NCBI RefSeq assembly: GCF_043555865.1
Contig: NZ_JBIGHY010000003.1
Coordinates: forward strand, 62,001 to 126,000
Length of the DNA stretch: 64,000 bases
Source of the DNA: Pelomonas dachongensis
Lineage (GTDB): Bacteria > Pseudomonadota > Gammaproteobacteria > Burkholderiales > Burkholderiaceae_C
Direction of reading: 5' to 3'
Position 1 is the stretch's first letter; each line of letters opens with the position of its first letter. The position numbers were made by a program, and so were the translations under genes. Shown piece by piece: positions 16,114 through 25,361 of this stretch. Under the pieces are notes generated by a model. That model had not been told where the DNA came from. It saw only the letters and a program-made list of their open reading frames with translations, and made no database searches.

Positions 16114-17127
16114 GTGCTCGCCTTCCTTCTCAAACGCCTGGCCACACTGGTGCCGACGCTGATCGGCATCACGCTGGTCGCGTTCGGCCTGATCCGCTTG
16201 GTGCCCGGCGACCCCATCGAGGTCATGATGGGCGAGCGCCGGCTGGACCCGGAAGCCCACGCCGCGCTGGTCAAGCGCATGGGGCTGGACCAGCCGCTGC
16301 CGGTGCAGTACGCGGACTACGTCGGCAAGCTGCTGCAGGGCGACCTGGGCGAGAGCCTGGTCAGCCGCGAGCCGGTCAGCAAGGAGTTCGTCGCGCTGTT
16401 CCCGGCGACCGTGGAGCTGGCCGCGGCGGCGTTGCTGTTCGCGGTGGGCCTGGGGCTGCTGCTGGGCGTCAGCGCGGGGCTCAAGCGCGGCTCGCTGCTG
16501 GACCAGGGCGTGATGGGCACGGCCACGGTGGGCTACTCCATGCCGGTGTTCTGGTGGGGACTGATCCTCATCATGTACTTCTCGGTCAACCTGGGCTGGA
16601 CGCCGGTGTCGGGCCGCATCGGCATCGAGTATGACCCCGAGCGGGTGACCGGCTTCATGCTGATCGACGCGTGGCTGTCGGGCGAGGAAGGCGCGTTCAA
16701 GTCCGCGGTGATGCACCTGATCCTGCCGGCGCTGGTGCTGGGTACCAGCACACTGGCGGTCGTCGCGCGCATGACGCGCTCGTCCATGCTGGAAGTGCTG
16801 CGCGAGGACTACGTGCGCACCGCGCGCGCCAAGGGCTTGTCGCCCACGCGCGTGGTCGTCGTGCACGCGCTGCGCAATGCGCTGATCCCGGTGCTGACGG
16901 TGGTGGGTCTGCAGACCGGCAGCCTGCTGGCCGGCGCCGTGCTGACCGAGACCATCTTCAGCTGGCCCGGCATCGGCAAGTGGCTGATCGACTCCATCGC
17001 GCGGCGCGACTACCCGGTCGTGCAGGCCGGGATCCTGATCTCGGCGCTGACCTTCATCGTCGTGAACCTGGTGGTAGATGTGTTGTACGGCGTGGTGAAT
17101 CCGCGGATTCGTGGCGGGGGGCACTGA
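16114..17127 (+). CDS. dppB: Dipeptide/oligopeptide ABC transporter permease, DppB type
   Basis: A 337-residue inner-membrane permease. The N-terminal MLAFLLKRLATLVPTLIGIT, the early PGDPIEVMMGERR and the EAA loop YVRTARAKGLSPTRVVVVHALRNALIP define the DppB/OppB family. It starts at GTG 16114, nine bases after the amidase gene, and its stop overlaps the dppC start. The operon has no solute-binding protein gene here, so substrate choice depends on a protein encoded elsewhere. Confidence 0.92.
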   Translation: MLAFLLKRLATLVPTLIGITLVAFGLIRLVPGDPIEVMMGERRLDPEAHAALVKRMGLDQPLPVQYADYVGKLLQGDLGESLVSREPVSKEFVALFPATVELAAAALLFAVGLGLLLGVSAGLKRGSLLDQGVMGTATVGYSMPVFWWGLILIMYFSVNLGWTPVSGRIGIEYDPERVTGFMLIDAWLSGEEGAFKSAVMHLILPALVLGTSTLAVVARMTRSSMLEVLREDYVRTARAKGLSPTRVVVVHALRNALIPVLTVVGLQTGSLLAGAVLTETIFSWPGIGKWLIDSIARRDYPVVQAGILISALTFIVVNLVVDVLYGVVNPRIRGGGH

Positions 17128-18020
17128 TGAGCGCCGTGTTGATCGAGAAGCAGCCGCCAGGCCCGTTCCGCGAGTTCTGGCTGGGCTTCACCGCCAACCG
17201 CGGCGCCTTCATCGCGCTGATCGTGTTCGCCGTCATCGCGCTGGCAGCACTCCTCTCGCCACTGATCGCGCCCTACAACCCCACCGAGCAGTACCGAGAC
17301 CACATGCTGACCCCGCCGGTCTGGGCTGACGGCGGCAGCACGCGCTTCCTGCTCGGCACGGACGAGCTGGGCCGCGACATGCTGAGCCGGCTGCTGCACG
17401 GCGGCCGCACGTCACTGGGCATCGGGCTGGCGGCGGTGACGCTGTCGCTGCTGCCGGGCGTCATGCTGGGCTTGCTGGCTGCTTTCTTCCAGCGCTGGCT
17501 GTCGCCGGCCATCATGCGCGTGATGGACATCGTGCTGGCGCTGCCGTCGCTGCTGCTGGCCATCTGCGTCATCACCATCCTCGGCCCCGGACTCATCAAC
17601 ACCGTCATCGCTATCGCGATCGGCGCGCTGCCCGGCTATGTGCGGCTGACGCGCGCTGCCGCGCTGGCCGAGATCGGCCGCGACTACGTGACCGCCAGCC
17701 GCGTGGCGGGCGCGAACGTGTGGCGGTTGATGTTCATCACCGTGCTGCCCAACTGCATGGCGCCGCTGATCGTCAACGCGACGTTGAGCTTTTCGTCGGC
17801 CATCCTGGAGACAGCCGGCCTTGGCTTCCTGGGCCTGGGCGTGCAGGCACCCACGCCCGAGTGGGGCACGATGCTGTCGGCGGCGCGCGACTACATCACC
17901 CGCGCGCCGTGGGTGGTGACGTTGCCGGGGCTGACGATTCTGGTGACCGTGCTGGCCATCAACCTGATGGGCGACGGGCTGCGCGACGCGCTGGACCCGA
18001 AGCTGAAGAAAGTGGCTTGA
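17127..18020 (+). CDS. dppC: Dipeptide/oligopeptide ABC transporter permease, DppC type
   Basis: A 297-residue permease with the DppC/OppC layout: N-terminal helix, APYNPTEQYRDHML, then LLGTDELGRDMLSRLLHGGRTSL and the EAA loop DYVTASRVAGANVWRLMFITVLPN. The ATG at 17127 shares one base with the dppB stop. It pairs with DppB to form the channel. The stop likewise shares a base with the dppD start, so the four genes are translationally coupled. Confidence 0.92.
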   Translation: MSAVLIEKQPPGPFREFWLGFTANRGAFIALIVFAVIALAALLSPLIAPYNPTEQYRDHMLTPPVWADGGSTRFLLGTDELGRDMLSRLLHGGRTSLGIGLAAVTLSLLPGVMLGLLAAFFQRWLSPAIMRVMDIVLALPSLLLAICVITILGPGLINTVIAIAIGALPGYVRLTRAAALAEIGRDYVTASRVAGANVWRLMFITVLPNCMAPLIVNATLSFSSAILETAGLGFLGLGVQAPTPEWGTMLSAARDYITRAPWVVTLPGLTILVTVLAINLMGDGLRDALDPKLKKVA

Positions 18021-18970
18021 TGGCGCTGTTGGAGATCAAGAACCTGCGCGTGCGGTTCGGCAACTTTCCCGCCGTGGACGGCGTGGACCTGACCGTCGAC
18101 GCGGGCGAGTTGCTGGGCATCGTGGGTGAGTCCGGGTCCGGCAAGTCGGTCGGCATGCTGGCCGTGATGGGCCTGATCGACGCGCCCGGTGTGGTGACGG
18201 CTGACGTGCTGGCGTTCAACGGCCGCGACCTGCTGAAGCTGTCGCCGCGCGAACGCCGCGCGCTGATCGGCCGCGATGTGGCCATGGTGTTCCAGGACGC
18301 ACTGACCAGCTTGAACCCCAGCTACACGGTGGGCGCGCAGATCGCCGAGGTGCTGAAGGCGCACCTGGGCCTGCGCGGCTCGGCGGCGAAGCAGCGCGTC
18401 GTCGAACTGCTGGAGCAGGTCGAGATCCCCGATGCCGCGAACCGCGCAAGCGCCTATCCGCACCAGCTGTCCGGCGGCATGAACCAGCGCGTGATGATCG
18501 CGATGGCCATTGCCTGCGGCCCGAAGCTGCTGATCGCCGACGAGCCGACGACGGCGCTGGACGTGACCATCCAGGCCCAGATCATGGCGCTGCTGCTGAA
18601 GCTGCAGCGCGAGCAGGGCATGGGGCTGATCATGATCACGCACGACCTCGCGGTGGTGGCCGAGATGGCCCAGCGCGTGGCCGTCATGTATGCCGGTCAG
18701 GTGGTGGAAACCGGCCCGGTGCCCGCGCTGTTCGACGCGCCGCGCCACCCGTACACGAACGCGCTGCTGGCCGCGATCCCGGAACACAACAAGGGGGCGA
18801 AGCGGCTGTCCGCGCTGCCCGGCATCGTGCCCGGTGCGCTGGGCCGGCCGGCGGGTTGCCTGCTGTCGCCGCGCTGCCCCCGCGTGCAGCCGCGATGCGT
18901 GGCCGAGCGCCCGACGCTCGAACAAGGCGTGCGCTGCTTCTACCCCGTCGAGGCCGCAGCCCATGTCTGA
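18020..18970 (+). CDS. dppD: Dipeptide/oligopeptide ABC transporter ATPase, DppD type
   Basis: A 316-residue ATP-binding subunit. Walker A is GESGSGKS, the signature is QLSGGMNQRVMIAMA, and Walker B is LLIADEPTTALD. The C-terminal oligo_HPY region (HPYTNALLAAIPE, LSPRCPR, cysteines) marks the peptide-transporter subfamily and may bind a small Fe-S cofactor as reported for some relatives. It overlaps the dppF gene by 8 bases. Confidence 0.93.
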   Translation: MALLEIKNLRVRFGNFPAVDGVDLTVDAGELLGIVGESGSGKSVGMLAVMGLIDAPGVVTADVLAFNGRDLLKLSPRERRALIGRDVAMVFQDALTSLNPSYTVGAQIAEVLKAHLGLRGSAAKQRVVELLEQVEIPDAANRASAYPHQLSGGMNQRVMIAMAIACGPKLLIADEPTTALDVTIQAQIMALLLKLQREQGMGLIMITHDLAVVAEMAQRVAVMYAGQVVETGPVPALFDAPRHPYTNALLAAIPEHNKGAKRLSALPGIVPGALGRPAGCLLSPRCPRVQPRCVAERPTLEQGVRCFYPVEAAAHV

Positions 18971-19922
18971 CCTCCTGTTAGAAGCGACCGACCTCGCCAA
19001 GCACTACAACGTCAGCCGCGGCCTGTTCAAGCCCAAGGCGACCGTGAAGGCGCTCGCCGGCGTCAGCTTCACGCTGAAGCCCCGCAAGACACTCGCCGTC
19101 GTCGGCGAGTCCGGCTGCGGCAAGAGCACGCTGGCACGCCAGCTGACGCTGATCGAGCCGCCCACGCGTGGGTCGTTGAAGATCCGCGGCACCGACGCGG
19201 CGACCGCCGACGACAAGACGCTGAAGGCCTTGCGCCGCGACGTGCAGATGGTGTTCCAGAACCCGTTCGCCTCGCTGAACCCGCGCAAGACCGTGGCGAC
19301 GACGCTGGCCGAGCCGCTGCTGATCAACACGCCGCTGAGTGCGGCCGAGCGCCAGGAGCGCGTGGAGCAGCTGGCCACCAAGGTGGGCTTGCGCCCCGAG
19401 CACCTGCGCCGCTACCCGCACATGTTCTCGGGCGGCCAGCGCCAGCGCATCGCCATCGCGCGCGCCATGATCCTGAACCCCGGCATCGTCGTCGCCGACG
19501 AGCCGGTCAGCGCGCTGGACGTGTCCATCCAGGCACAGATCCTGAACCTCTTCATGGACCTGCAGGACGAGTTTGGCACCGGCTACGTGTTCATCTCGCA
19601 CAACCTGTCGGTCGTCGAGCACGTGGCCGACGACGTGATGGTGATGTACCTTGGCGCCGCGGTGGAGGTGGGGGCCAAGAAGACCCTGTTTGCGCAGCCG
19701 CTGCACCCCTACACGCGGGCGCTGATGAGTGCCACGCCGGCGCTGCGAGCCGCCGACCGGCGCGAGCGCATCGTCATCCACGGCGAGCTGCCCAGCCCGC
19801 TGAATCCGCCGTCGGGCTGCAGCTTCCACAGGCGCTGCCCGCTGGCGGTGCCGCGCTGCGCGCAAGAAGTGCCGCTGCTGCGCGAGGTGCAGGGCCGTCA
19901 GGTCGCCTGCCACGTCGTCTGA
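18963..19922 (+). CDS. dppF: Dipeptide/oligopeptide ABC transporter ATPase, DppF type
   Basis: A 319-residue ATP-binding subunit that pairs with DppD. Walker A is GESGCGKS, the signature FSGGQRQRIAIARA, and Walker B IVVADEPVSALD; the C-terminal oligo_HPY stretch with HPYTRALMSATP and CSFHRRCPLA is complete. It ends the operon; 163 bases without a gene follow before the TonB receptor. I see no DppA/OppA-type gene on either side. Confidence 0.93.
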   Translation: MSDLLLEATDLAKHYNVSRGLFKPKATVKALAGVSFTLKPRKTLAVVGESGCGKSTLARQLTLIEPPTRGSLKIRGTDAATADDKTLKALRRDVQMVFQNPFASLNPRKTVATTLAEPLLINTPLSAAERQERVEQLATKVGLRPEHLRRYPHMFSGGQRQRIAIARAMILNPGIVVADEPVSALDVSIQAQILNLFMDLQDEFGTGYVFISHNLSVVEHVADDVMVMYLGAAVEVGAKKTLFAQPLHPYTRALMSATPALRAADRRERIVIHGELPSPLNPPSGCSFHRRCPLAVPRCAQEVPLLREVQGRQVACHVV

Positions 19923-20085
19923 GAGCCCTGCCGGCGCGGGCGGCCATAACCGCCACACATGCCTCGCGGCGATACCGTGATGCGCGGAGTGTTGCTGCGG
20001 TGCCGACTCTGCGCGCTTGACCTCTGACATCGTGCGGCTCGCATCGCAAGAATCTTTGCATTCGGCAACGCGAGGACAAAAGATC

Positions 20086-23082
20086 ATGAAGTTCAAGCCC
20101 ACACCCATCGCCTGCGGCCTGGCCGCGCTCCTGTTGAACCTGCACGGCGCCGCGGTCGCACAGCAAACTGAGACCCAGGCGGAGAAGGACGCCAAGGCCA
20201 AGCAGTCGCTGGAGGCCGTCGTCATCACCGGCATCCGCGCCTCGCTGGAAACCTCGCTGGAGGCCAAGCGCAACGCGTCGGCGAACGTGGACGTCATCAC
20301 GGCGCTGGAAGTCGGCAAGATGCCCGACAAGAACCTGGCCGACTCGCTGCAGCGCGTCGTCGGCGTGGCCGTGCGCACCGACTACGACGAGGCCGAGAAA
20401 GTCGCGATGCGCGGTGCCAACCCGGACATGTCGCTGATCCTGTTCAACGGCCACACTGTCTCCGGCGGCGACTGGTACCTCAACGACCAGGCCTCCAGCA
20501 GCCGCTCCACCAGCCTGTCGCTGATGCCTTCGTCGGTGCTCAACGCCGCCACCGTCTACAAGACCTCGCAGGCCAACATCGTCGACGGCGGCCTGGCCGG
20601 CACCATCAACGTGACGACCCGCAAGCCGCTGGATTCGCCCAAGGGCTTCAGCGGCGCGGTGCGCGCCGGCGCGGTCTACGCCGACCTGCCGGGCAAGGCC
20701 AGCCCGCAGCTCAACGGCAACGTGAACTGGAAGAACGAGGAAGGCACGCTGGGCATCATCGGCCAGCTGTTCGCCGAGAAGCGCTACGTGCGGCGCGACA
20801 CGGCCTCGCGCTTTGCCTACGGCGCCAACTCCGGTTGGGACCAGATCAACACGACCACCATGCTGGGCATCACCGATGCCTCGCTGGCCGGCACGGGCCT
20901 GAAGGCGGCCGACCTGAACGGCGTGCGCCTGCCGGGCTCGATGTCCACCGAGTTCGTCGAAGGCGTGCGCGATCGCAAGGGCGGCATGTTCTCTGCGCAG
21001 CTCAAGCCCACCAGCAGCACTGAAGTCGGCCTGACCGGCTTCTATTCCAAGATGGAAGCGGCCAACTTCGGCCGCGCCAACATGGGCGCCATCTATCAGA
21101 TGCTGACGGGCCAGTCCGGCCCGTTGGGCGGCATCACGCCCACCAACGTGGGCGGCCAGCGTGTGTACGCGTCGATCAAGAACCCGGTCATCGTCGATGA
21201 AACGACCGTCTACGGCGACAAGCTGCGCGTGCTGAAGTCGGCCGAGATCTCGTACGCGAACGGCCTGCCGGCTCAGTACGTCGGCGACTCCGAAGGCTTC
21301 TACCGCAGCGGCGCCTACGCCAGCTCCGGCTTCCTGGACCTGGACGGCAAGTGGGTGGTCAACGACAAGCTGACCCTGAAGGGTCTGCTGAGCACGACCA
21401 AGGGCATCGGCCACACCGACATGGACCGGGGCCTCACCTATTCGCGCTACGGCCAGGGCGTCAAGTACGACATCACCGACCTGGAGAAGGCGCCGGACTT
21501 CAGCTGGATCAACGCCGGCAGTGGCACCACGCCGCTGGCCAGCACCGCGGCCCCCGGCACGCCCGGCTACCGCCTGACGGGCCGCAGCGGCCTGAACCGC
21601 TATCACACGATCGACAGCGAGAAGAGCGTCGCCATCGACGGCGAGTACGTGCAGGACAGCGGCATCTTCAGCTCGCTGAACTTCGGCTTCCGCAATGCCG
21701 ACCACCGCCGCCAGTACGGACTGTCCACCGTGGCCCTGAAGTCCGCGTTCGTGGCCGCCAACGCCCCCGACCCGGCCCTGGCCGTGCCCTACCCTGGCGA
21801 CTTCGGCAATTACCTGGGCGGTAACTTCGACAACACCGGCTTCTACTTCTCGAAGGAAACGCTGACCCAGCTGTTTGGCGATCTGGCGAAGGAGACCAAC
21901 CCGCAATGGGAGCGTCGCATCGCCAACTCCATCGACATGCGCGAGATCCAGAGCGCGGCCTACCTGATGCAGAACCTGGACGGCGACAAGTGGTCGGGCA
22001 ATGTCGGCGTGCGCCTGGTGCGCACCATCGTCACATCGCGCACCCCGGTGCCCCTGCCGGCGGGCAGCTGCGTGCGCATCGAGCCGGGCAAGCCCTTCGT
22101 GCCCTGCGCCAAGTACCCGGACGCCATCATCGACGTCAGCGAAGGCCAGCCCTACTACGACAACGTGCCGTTCAACGGCGCCACCGGCACCATTTACCGC
22201 AAGGAAACCACCCGGCGCACCTTCGACGACATCCTGCCCAGCCTGAACCTGCGCTACGACTTCGGCCAGGGCCTCATCGGCCGCCTGGGCCTGTCCAAGA
22301 CCATCGGCCGCCAGAACTACAACCTGTATGGCGCCACCTTCTCCAACCAGACCTGCACCTCGCAGGGCTGTACGGTCACGGGCCCCAACCCCAACCTGAA
22401 GCCGCTGGCCTCGCGCAACCTGGACATCTCGCTGGCCTGGTACTACGCCAAGCGCTCCATGCTGTCGATCTCCGCCTTCAGCTCGCTGATCGACGGCTAT
22501 GCCAAGACCGGCGGCACCTCATCGGGCCAGACGGTTGACCTGTATGACGGCACGACCAACACCGTGCGCACTTACATGATCAACAGCTCCACGCAGCAGA
22601 AGGCGCGCATCCGCGGCGTCGAGCTGGCCTGGGAGCAGCCGCTGTTCTGGGGCTTCGGCTTCCAGTCCAACGCCAGCTACGCCGAGACCCGCGTGGAAGA
22701 CGGCCGCCCGATGAACGGCGCCTCCAAGCTCGCAGGCAACCTGGGCGTGTACTGGGAGAACGACGTGTTCAGCGCCCGCTTGGTCTACAACTACCGCGGC
22801 GACTACGTGTCGAGCACCACGGCCCCGTCGCCCACGGCCAACAGCCAGGGGATGTCCAATATCGGCGGCGTGCTGATGCCGTCCGCGCCGACGATTGCCG
22901 CACCGGTGTCCAACGTGGCGTTCTCCGCCAACTACAACATCACGCCGGCACTGCAGCTCGCCTTCAGCGCAACCAACCTGACCAACCCGGTGCGCGCCAC
23001 CTACCGCTACAGCGAGGCGGAACAGCAGAAGGTCGACGCCAGCGGTCGCCAGTACTACCTGGAAGCGCGCTACAAGTTCTGA
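20086..23082 (+). CDS. TonB-dependent receptor (TIGR01782-like, oligosaccharide type)
   Basis: A 998-residue outer-membrane receptor. A signal peptide ends near GAAVAQQ (about 29). The plug begins VVITGIRASLETSLEAKRNA and contains MPDKNLADSLQRVVGV, the style of the Xanthomonas/Caulobacter-type receptors that import plant or algal oligosaccharides. The beta-barrel ends in the terminal phenylalanine of YYLEARYKF. I chose ATG 20086 because it directly precedes the signal peptide; the upstream extension is not. It stands alone with a strong terminator; the ligand is unknown. Confidence 0.9.
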   Translation: MKFKPTPIACGLAALLLNLHGAAVAQQTETQAEKDAKAKQSLEAVVITGIRASLETSLEAKRNASANVDVITALEVGKMPDKNLADSLQRVVGVAVRTDYDEAEKVAMRGANPDMSLILFNGHTVSGGDWYLNDQASSSRSTSLSLMPSSVLNAATVYKTSQANIVDGGLAGTINVTTRKPLDSPKGFSGAVRAGAVYADLPGKASPQLNGNVNWKNEEGTLGIIGQLFAEKRYVRRDTASRFAYGANSGWDQINTTTMLGITDASLAGTGLKAADLNGVRLPGSMSTEFVEGVRDRKGGMFSAQLKPTSSTEVGLTGFYSKMEAANFGRANMGAIYQMLTGQSGPLGGITPTNVGGQRVYASIKNPVIVDETTVYGDKLRVLKSAEISYANGLPAQYVGDSEGFYRSGAYASSGFLDLDGKWVVNDKLTLKGLLSTTKGIGHTDMDRGLTYSRYGQGVKYDITDLEKAPDFSWINAGSGTTPLASTAAPGTPGYRLTGRSGLNRYHTIDSEKSVAIDGEYVQDSGIFSSLNFGFRNADHRRQYGLSTVALKSAFVAANAPDPALAVPYPGDFGNYLGGNFDNTGFYFSKETLTQLFGDLAKETNPQWERRIANSIDMREIQSAAYLMQNLDGDKWSGNVGVRLVRTIVTSRTPVPLPAGSCVRIEPGKPFVPCAKYPDAIIDVSEGQPYYDNVPFNGATGTIYRKETTRRTFDDILPSLNLRYDFGQGLIGRLGLSKTIGRQNYNLYGATFSNQTCTSQGCTVTGPNPNLKPLASRNLDISLAWYYAKRSMLSISAFSSLIDGYAKTGGTSSGQTVDLYDGTTNTVRTYMINSSTQQKARIRGVELAWEQPLFWGFGFQSNASYAETRVEDGRPMNGASKLAGNLGVYWENDVFSARLVYNYRGDYVSSTTAPSPTANSQGMSNIGGVLMPSAPTIAAPVSNVAFSANYNITPALQLAFSATNLTNPVRATYRYSEAEQQKVDASGRQYYLEARYKF

Positions 23083-23098
23083 CCCCGTCCTCCAAGAC

Positions 23099-23125
23099 AA
23101 AGGGCCGGCATCCGCCGGCCCTTTT
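23099..23125. terminator. Strong intrinsic terminator after the TonB receptor
   Basis: Perfect 11-bp arms AAAGGGCCGGC and GCCGGCCCTTT flank ATCC, followed by TT. With the A run on the left arm it works on both strands, serving the receptor gene and the converging lipoprotein gene at 23144. Confidence 0.9.
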
Positions 23126-23143
23126 ACTTTGCCTGGCGCACGC

Positions 23144-23404
23144 TCAGCGGTTGCGCTTGCCCACCTCGTTGCCCACCAAGCCGCCCGCCCCCGCGCCGAC
23201 GGCGGCACCCGCGGTGGTGCCCGTCACCGCACCACCGACGATGGCGCCCGCAGTGGCACCGACGACCGTGCTGGTCTCACGCGGCGACATGCCGGCGCAG
23301 GCGGTCAACGCGAGCATGGCGGCGGCCGCCAAGGAGATGATGGTCACGCGCCAGTAAACGGCGCCGGTCTGTGGAGCGGGTGTCGTGGTCAGTGGGGTGT
23401 TCAT
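23144..23404 (-). CDS. Small glycine-zipper lipoprotein
   Basis: An 86-residue lipoprotein. The lipobox is LTAC in ALTACAGMS, followed by a glycine-zipper stretch (VVGATAGAIVGGAVTGTTAGAAVGAGAGGLVG) like the two-helix hairpins of SlyB/OsmB-type envelope proteins. I start at ATG 23404 (MNTPLTT) because the upstream part of the frame has no coding character. It faces the TonB receptor across a shared terminator. Confidence 0.82.
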   Translation of the reverse strand: MNTPLTTTPAPQTGAVYWRVTIISLAAAAMLALTACAGMSPRETSTVVGATAGAIVGGAVTGTTAGAAVGAGAGGLVGNEVGKRNR

Positions 23405-23527
23405 GGTCGGGTCCTTTCCGGCGATGCCCGGGGGATTCAGTGCATGACGCCACTGTCGCCGCTGCCCGCTGCGGGCGGGGCCAGCAGCCGGGCCGACGAC
23501 CTGTCGGACAACGTCCACCCGAACAGC

Positions 23528-23553
23528 AAGAAGCCACCCGCAGGTGGCTTCTT
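23528..23553 (-). terminator. Terminator-like hairpin after psiF
   Basis: Perfect 11-bp arms AAGAAGCCACC and GGTGGCTTCTT flank CGCA, just past the psiF stop on the minus strand. A T-rich run (TTCTTGCTGTTC) follows on that strand. Confidence 0.75.
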
Positions 23554-23570
23554 CAGAACGCACGCGATCC

Positions 23571-23870
23571 TCAGCCCTTGACGCTGAGGCACTCCTTCAT
23601 GAAGGCCTTGCGCTCGTCGCCCTTCTTGCCTTTGGCATCGGCGTTGCAAGTCTTCATCCTTTGCTGCTGCGGCGTGGCACTCACGGCAGCGGCGGCCGGT
23701 TTGGCGGCCAGGCAATCCTTCATGAAGGCCTTGCGCTCGTCGCCCTTTTTATCTCCAGCGTCTTTGTTGCAGGTGACCATCTTGGACTGCTGGGCCGTGG
23801 GCGCCTTGTCGGCGGCCTGCGCGGCCATCGCGGCACAGCCGAGAGCGATGGCGAGAGAGATGCGTTTCAT
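23571..23870 (-). CDS. psiF: PsiF-repeat protein
   Basis: A 99-residue periplasmic protein: signal peptide to about residue 19 (MKRISLAIALGCAAMAAQA) then two PsiF repeats, each with QxxxMxTCNxDAxxKKGDERKAFMKxCL. In E. coli psiF is induced by phosphate starvation; the biochemical role is unknown. Here no pho genes are near. It has its own terminator and lies downstream of the kinase gene on the same strand. Confidence 0.88.
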   Translation of the reverse strand: MKRISLAIALGCAAMAAQAADKAPTAQQSKMVTCNKDAGDKKGDERKAFMKDCLAAKPAAAAVSATPQQQRMKTCNADAKGKKGDERKAFMKECLSVKG

Positions 23871-23973
23871 CGGGTAGCTCCTTCCTCTGGAGGTGATGGG
23901 CCGGACGATTCAAGCATGGCCGCATGACGCTGCCAAGCGGGGCGCCACGATTCACGCCCGGCTGTCAGCCCGC

Positions 23974-25320
23974 TCACAGGATGCGCCGCGGGTGGGCCAT
24001 CGCCTCGTGCGCCGCATGCAGCCGGCGCACCAGCACGCGGATGAAGCCGCGGTCGAAGCGGTGCTGGCATTCGGAGCTGAGCTGGCCCAGCGACTCGGGC
24101 GTGAACGAGATCGTCGTGCACTCCTGGCTGACCTTGATGTCCGTGCTGTGCCGGCGCAGGTCGGGGTTGGGCGCCAGGTAGGCCATCTCGCCCACCGACG
24201 TGCCCTGCCCCAGCGTGGCCACCAGCCGGCCGTCGCGGAACACGTCCACCTCGCCCTGGGCAATGATGTGGAAGGTGTTGCCCTCCTGCCCGCGCTTGAA
24301 CAGCGCGTAGCCGACGGGATAGCGCTTCCAGCGCGCGCGCCGCACCACCTCCCACAGCTGCACGTCACCAAACTCGGCGAAGAACTCCAGCGCCCGCAGC
24401 ATGTTGAAGCGCTCCGAGTCACGCACCTCGCCGAGTCGGTTCATGGGCACCTGCTGGCCGGCCACGAGCCCGGACAAGGCCTGCGCGAAATCGTTCCAGT
24501 CGGTGTAGCGGTCACGCGGGTGCTTGGCCAGCGCGCGCATCACGACGGCGTCCAGCGCGTCGGTCACGCCCTGGCGCTGGCCCAGCAACGACGTCGGCGG
24601 CTGGTGGTAGATCTGGTGCATCAGCGCCATCTGGTGCTGCGCATCGAACGGCGGCCGGCCGGCGATCAGGTGGTACAGCACGGCGCCCAGTGCGTAGATG
24701 TCGGCGCGGCTGTCCACGTCGCCACCGTCAATCTGCTCGGGCGGCATATAGGCCAGCGAGCCGACCCGGTGGATCTGCGTCGCGTCGGCGTTCAGGTTCA
24801 GCGCCGAGCCGAAGTCGCTGACCTTCACGTCCACCACCTCGCCCGAGCCGTCCAGCACCGCCAGCAGGTTGGCCGGCTTCACGTCACGGTGGATGACGCC
24901 CTGGCGGAACACATAGCCCAGCGCCATCGCGCACTTGAAGGCCAGCTCGACGATCTGATCCAGCGGCAGCAGGCGGTCGCTGCGGCAGAAGTGCTTCAGC
25001 GTGACCCCGGGCACGTACTCCATGACGAGGTAGGGCGAGGCATCTTCCGACACCGCGTCCAGGATCGCCACCACGTTGGGATGGTGCAGCTGCCCGGCCA
25101 GCGCGGCCTCGGCGCTGAAGAAGCGGTTGCTGAAGTCGCTGGACGGCGCATCGGCCGGTGCCGCCCAGGCGCGCATGCGCTTGATGGCGACGTCCACGCC
25201 CTGGAACGGGTCGCGCGCCAGGAAGACATCGCTCGTGGCGCCTTCGCCCAGGCGCTTGAGCACCTGGTAGCGCCCGATGTGGGCGGGCAGATCGTCGGCG
25301 GGAGCGGTCACGCGAGGCAT
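23974..25320 (-). CDS. Serine/threonine protein kinase with C-terminal cNMP-binding domain
   Basis: A 448-residue soluble eukaryotic-type kinase. Gly-rich loop GEGATSDV (25-32), ATP lysine Lys47 (VAIKR), catalytic HRDVKPAN (Asp146), DFG at 169-171 and PPEQ at 193-196 are all intact. From about 310 to 430 there is a cyclic-nucleotide/Crp-type domain with LFKRGQEGNTFHIIAQGEVDV and GEMAYL, followed by RRHST where the phosphate-binding Arg should be. No transmembrane or PASTA segment is present, so it is a cytoplasmic kinase that may be switched by a nucleotide. It runs toward psiF but 103 bases away. Confidence 0.88.
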   Translation of the reverse strand: MPRVTAPADDLPAHIGRYQVLKRLGEGATSDVFLARDPFQGVDVAIKRMRAWAAPADAPSSDFSNRFFSAEAALAGQLHHPNVVAILDAVSEDASPYLVMEYVPGVTLKHFCRSDRLLPLDQIVELAFKCAMALGYVFRQGVIHRDVKPANLLAVLDGSGEVVDVKVSDFGSALNLNADATQIHRVGSLAYMPPEQIDGGDVDSRADIYALGAVLYHLIAGRPPFDAQHQMALMHQIYHQPPTSLLGQRQGVTDALDAVVMRALAKHPRDRYTDWNDFAQALSGLVAGQQVPMNRLGEVRDSERFNMLRALEFFAEFGDVQLWEVVRRARWKRYPVGYALFKRGQEGNTFHIIAQGEVDVFRDGRLVATLGQGTSVGEMAYLAPNPDLRRHSTDIKVSQECTTISFTPESLGQLSSECQHRFDRGFIRVLVRRLHAAHEAMAHPRRIL

Positions 25321-25361
25321 GATACGGGCCGCCCCGCCGGCATTCCCAGGAGGCTTGTCCC

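Noticed and set aside
15562..17124. 520-residue minus-strand open frame over the amidase and dppB
   Set aside because: His/Gln/Arg-rich and antisense to two well-supported genes.
19774..21906. 710-residue minus-strand open frame over dppF and the TonB receptor
   Set aside because: It crosses a gene boundary and a promoter region; composition is typical of an antisense shadow.
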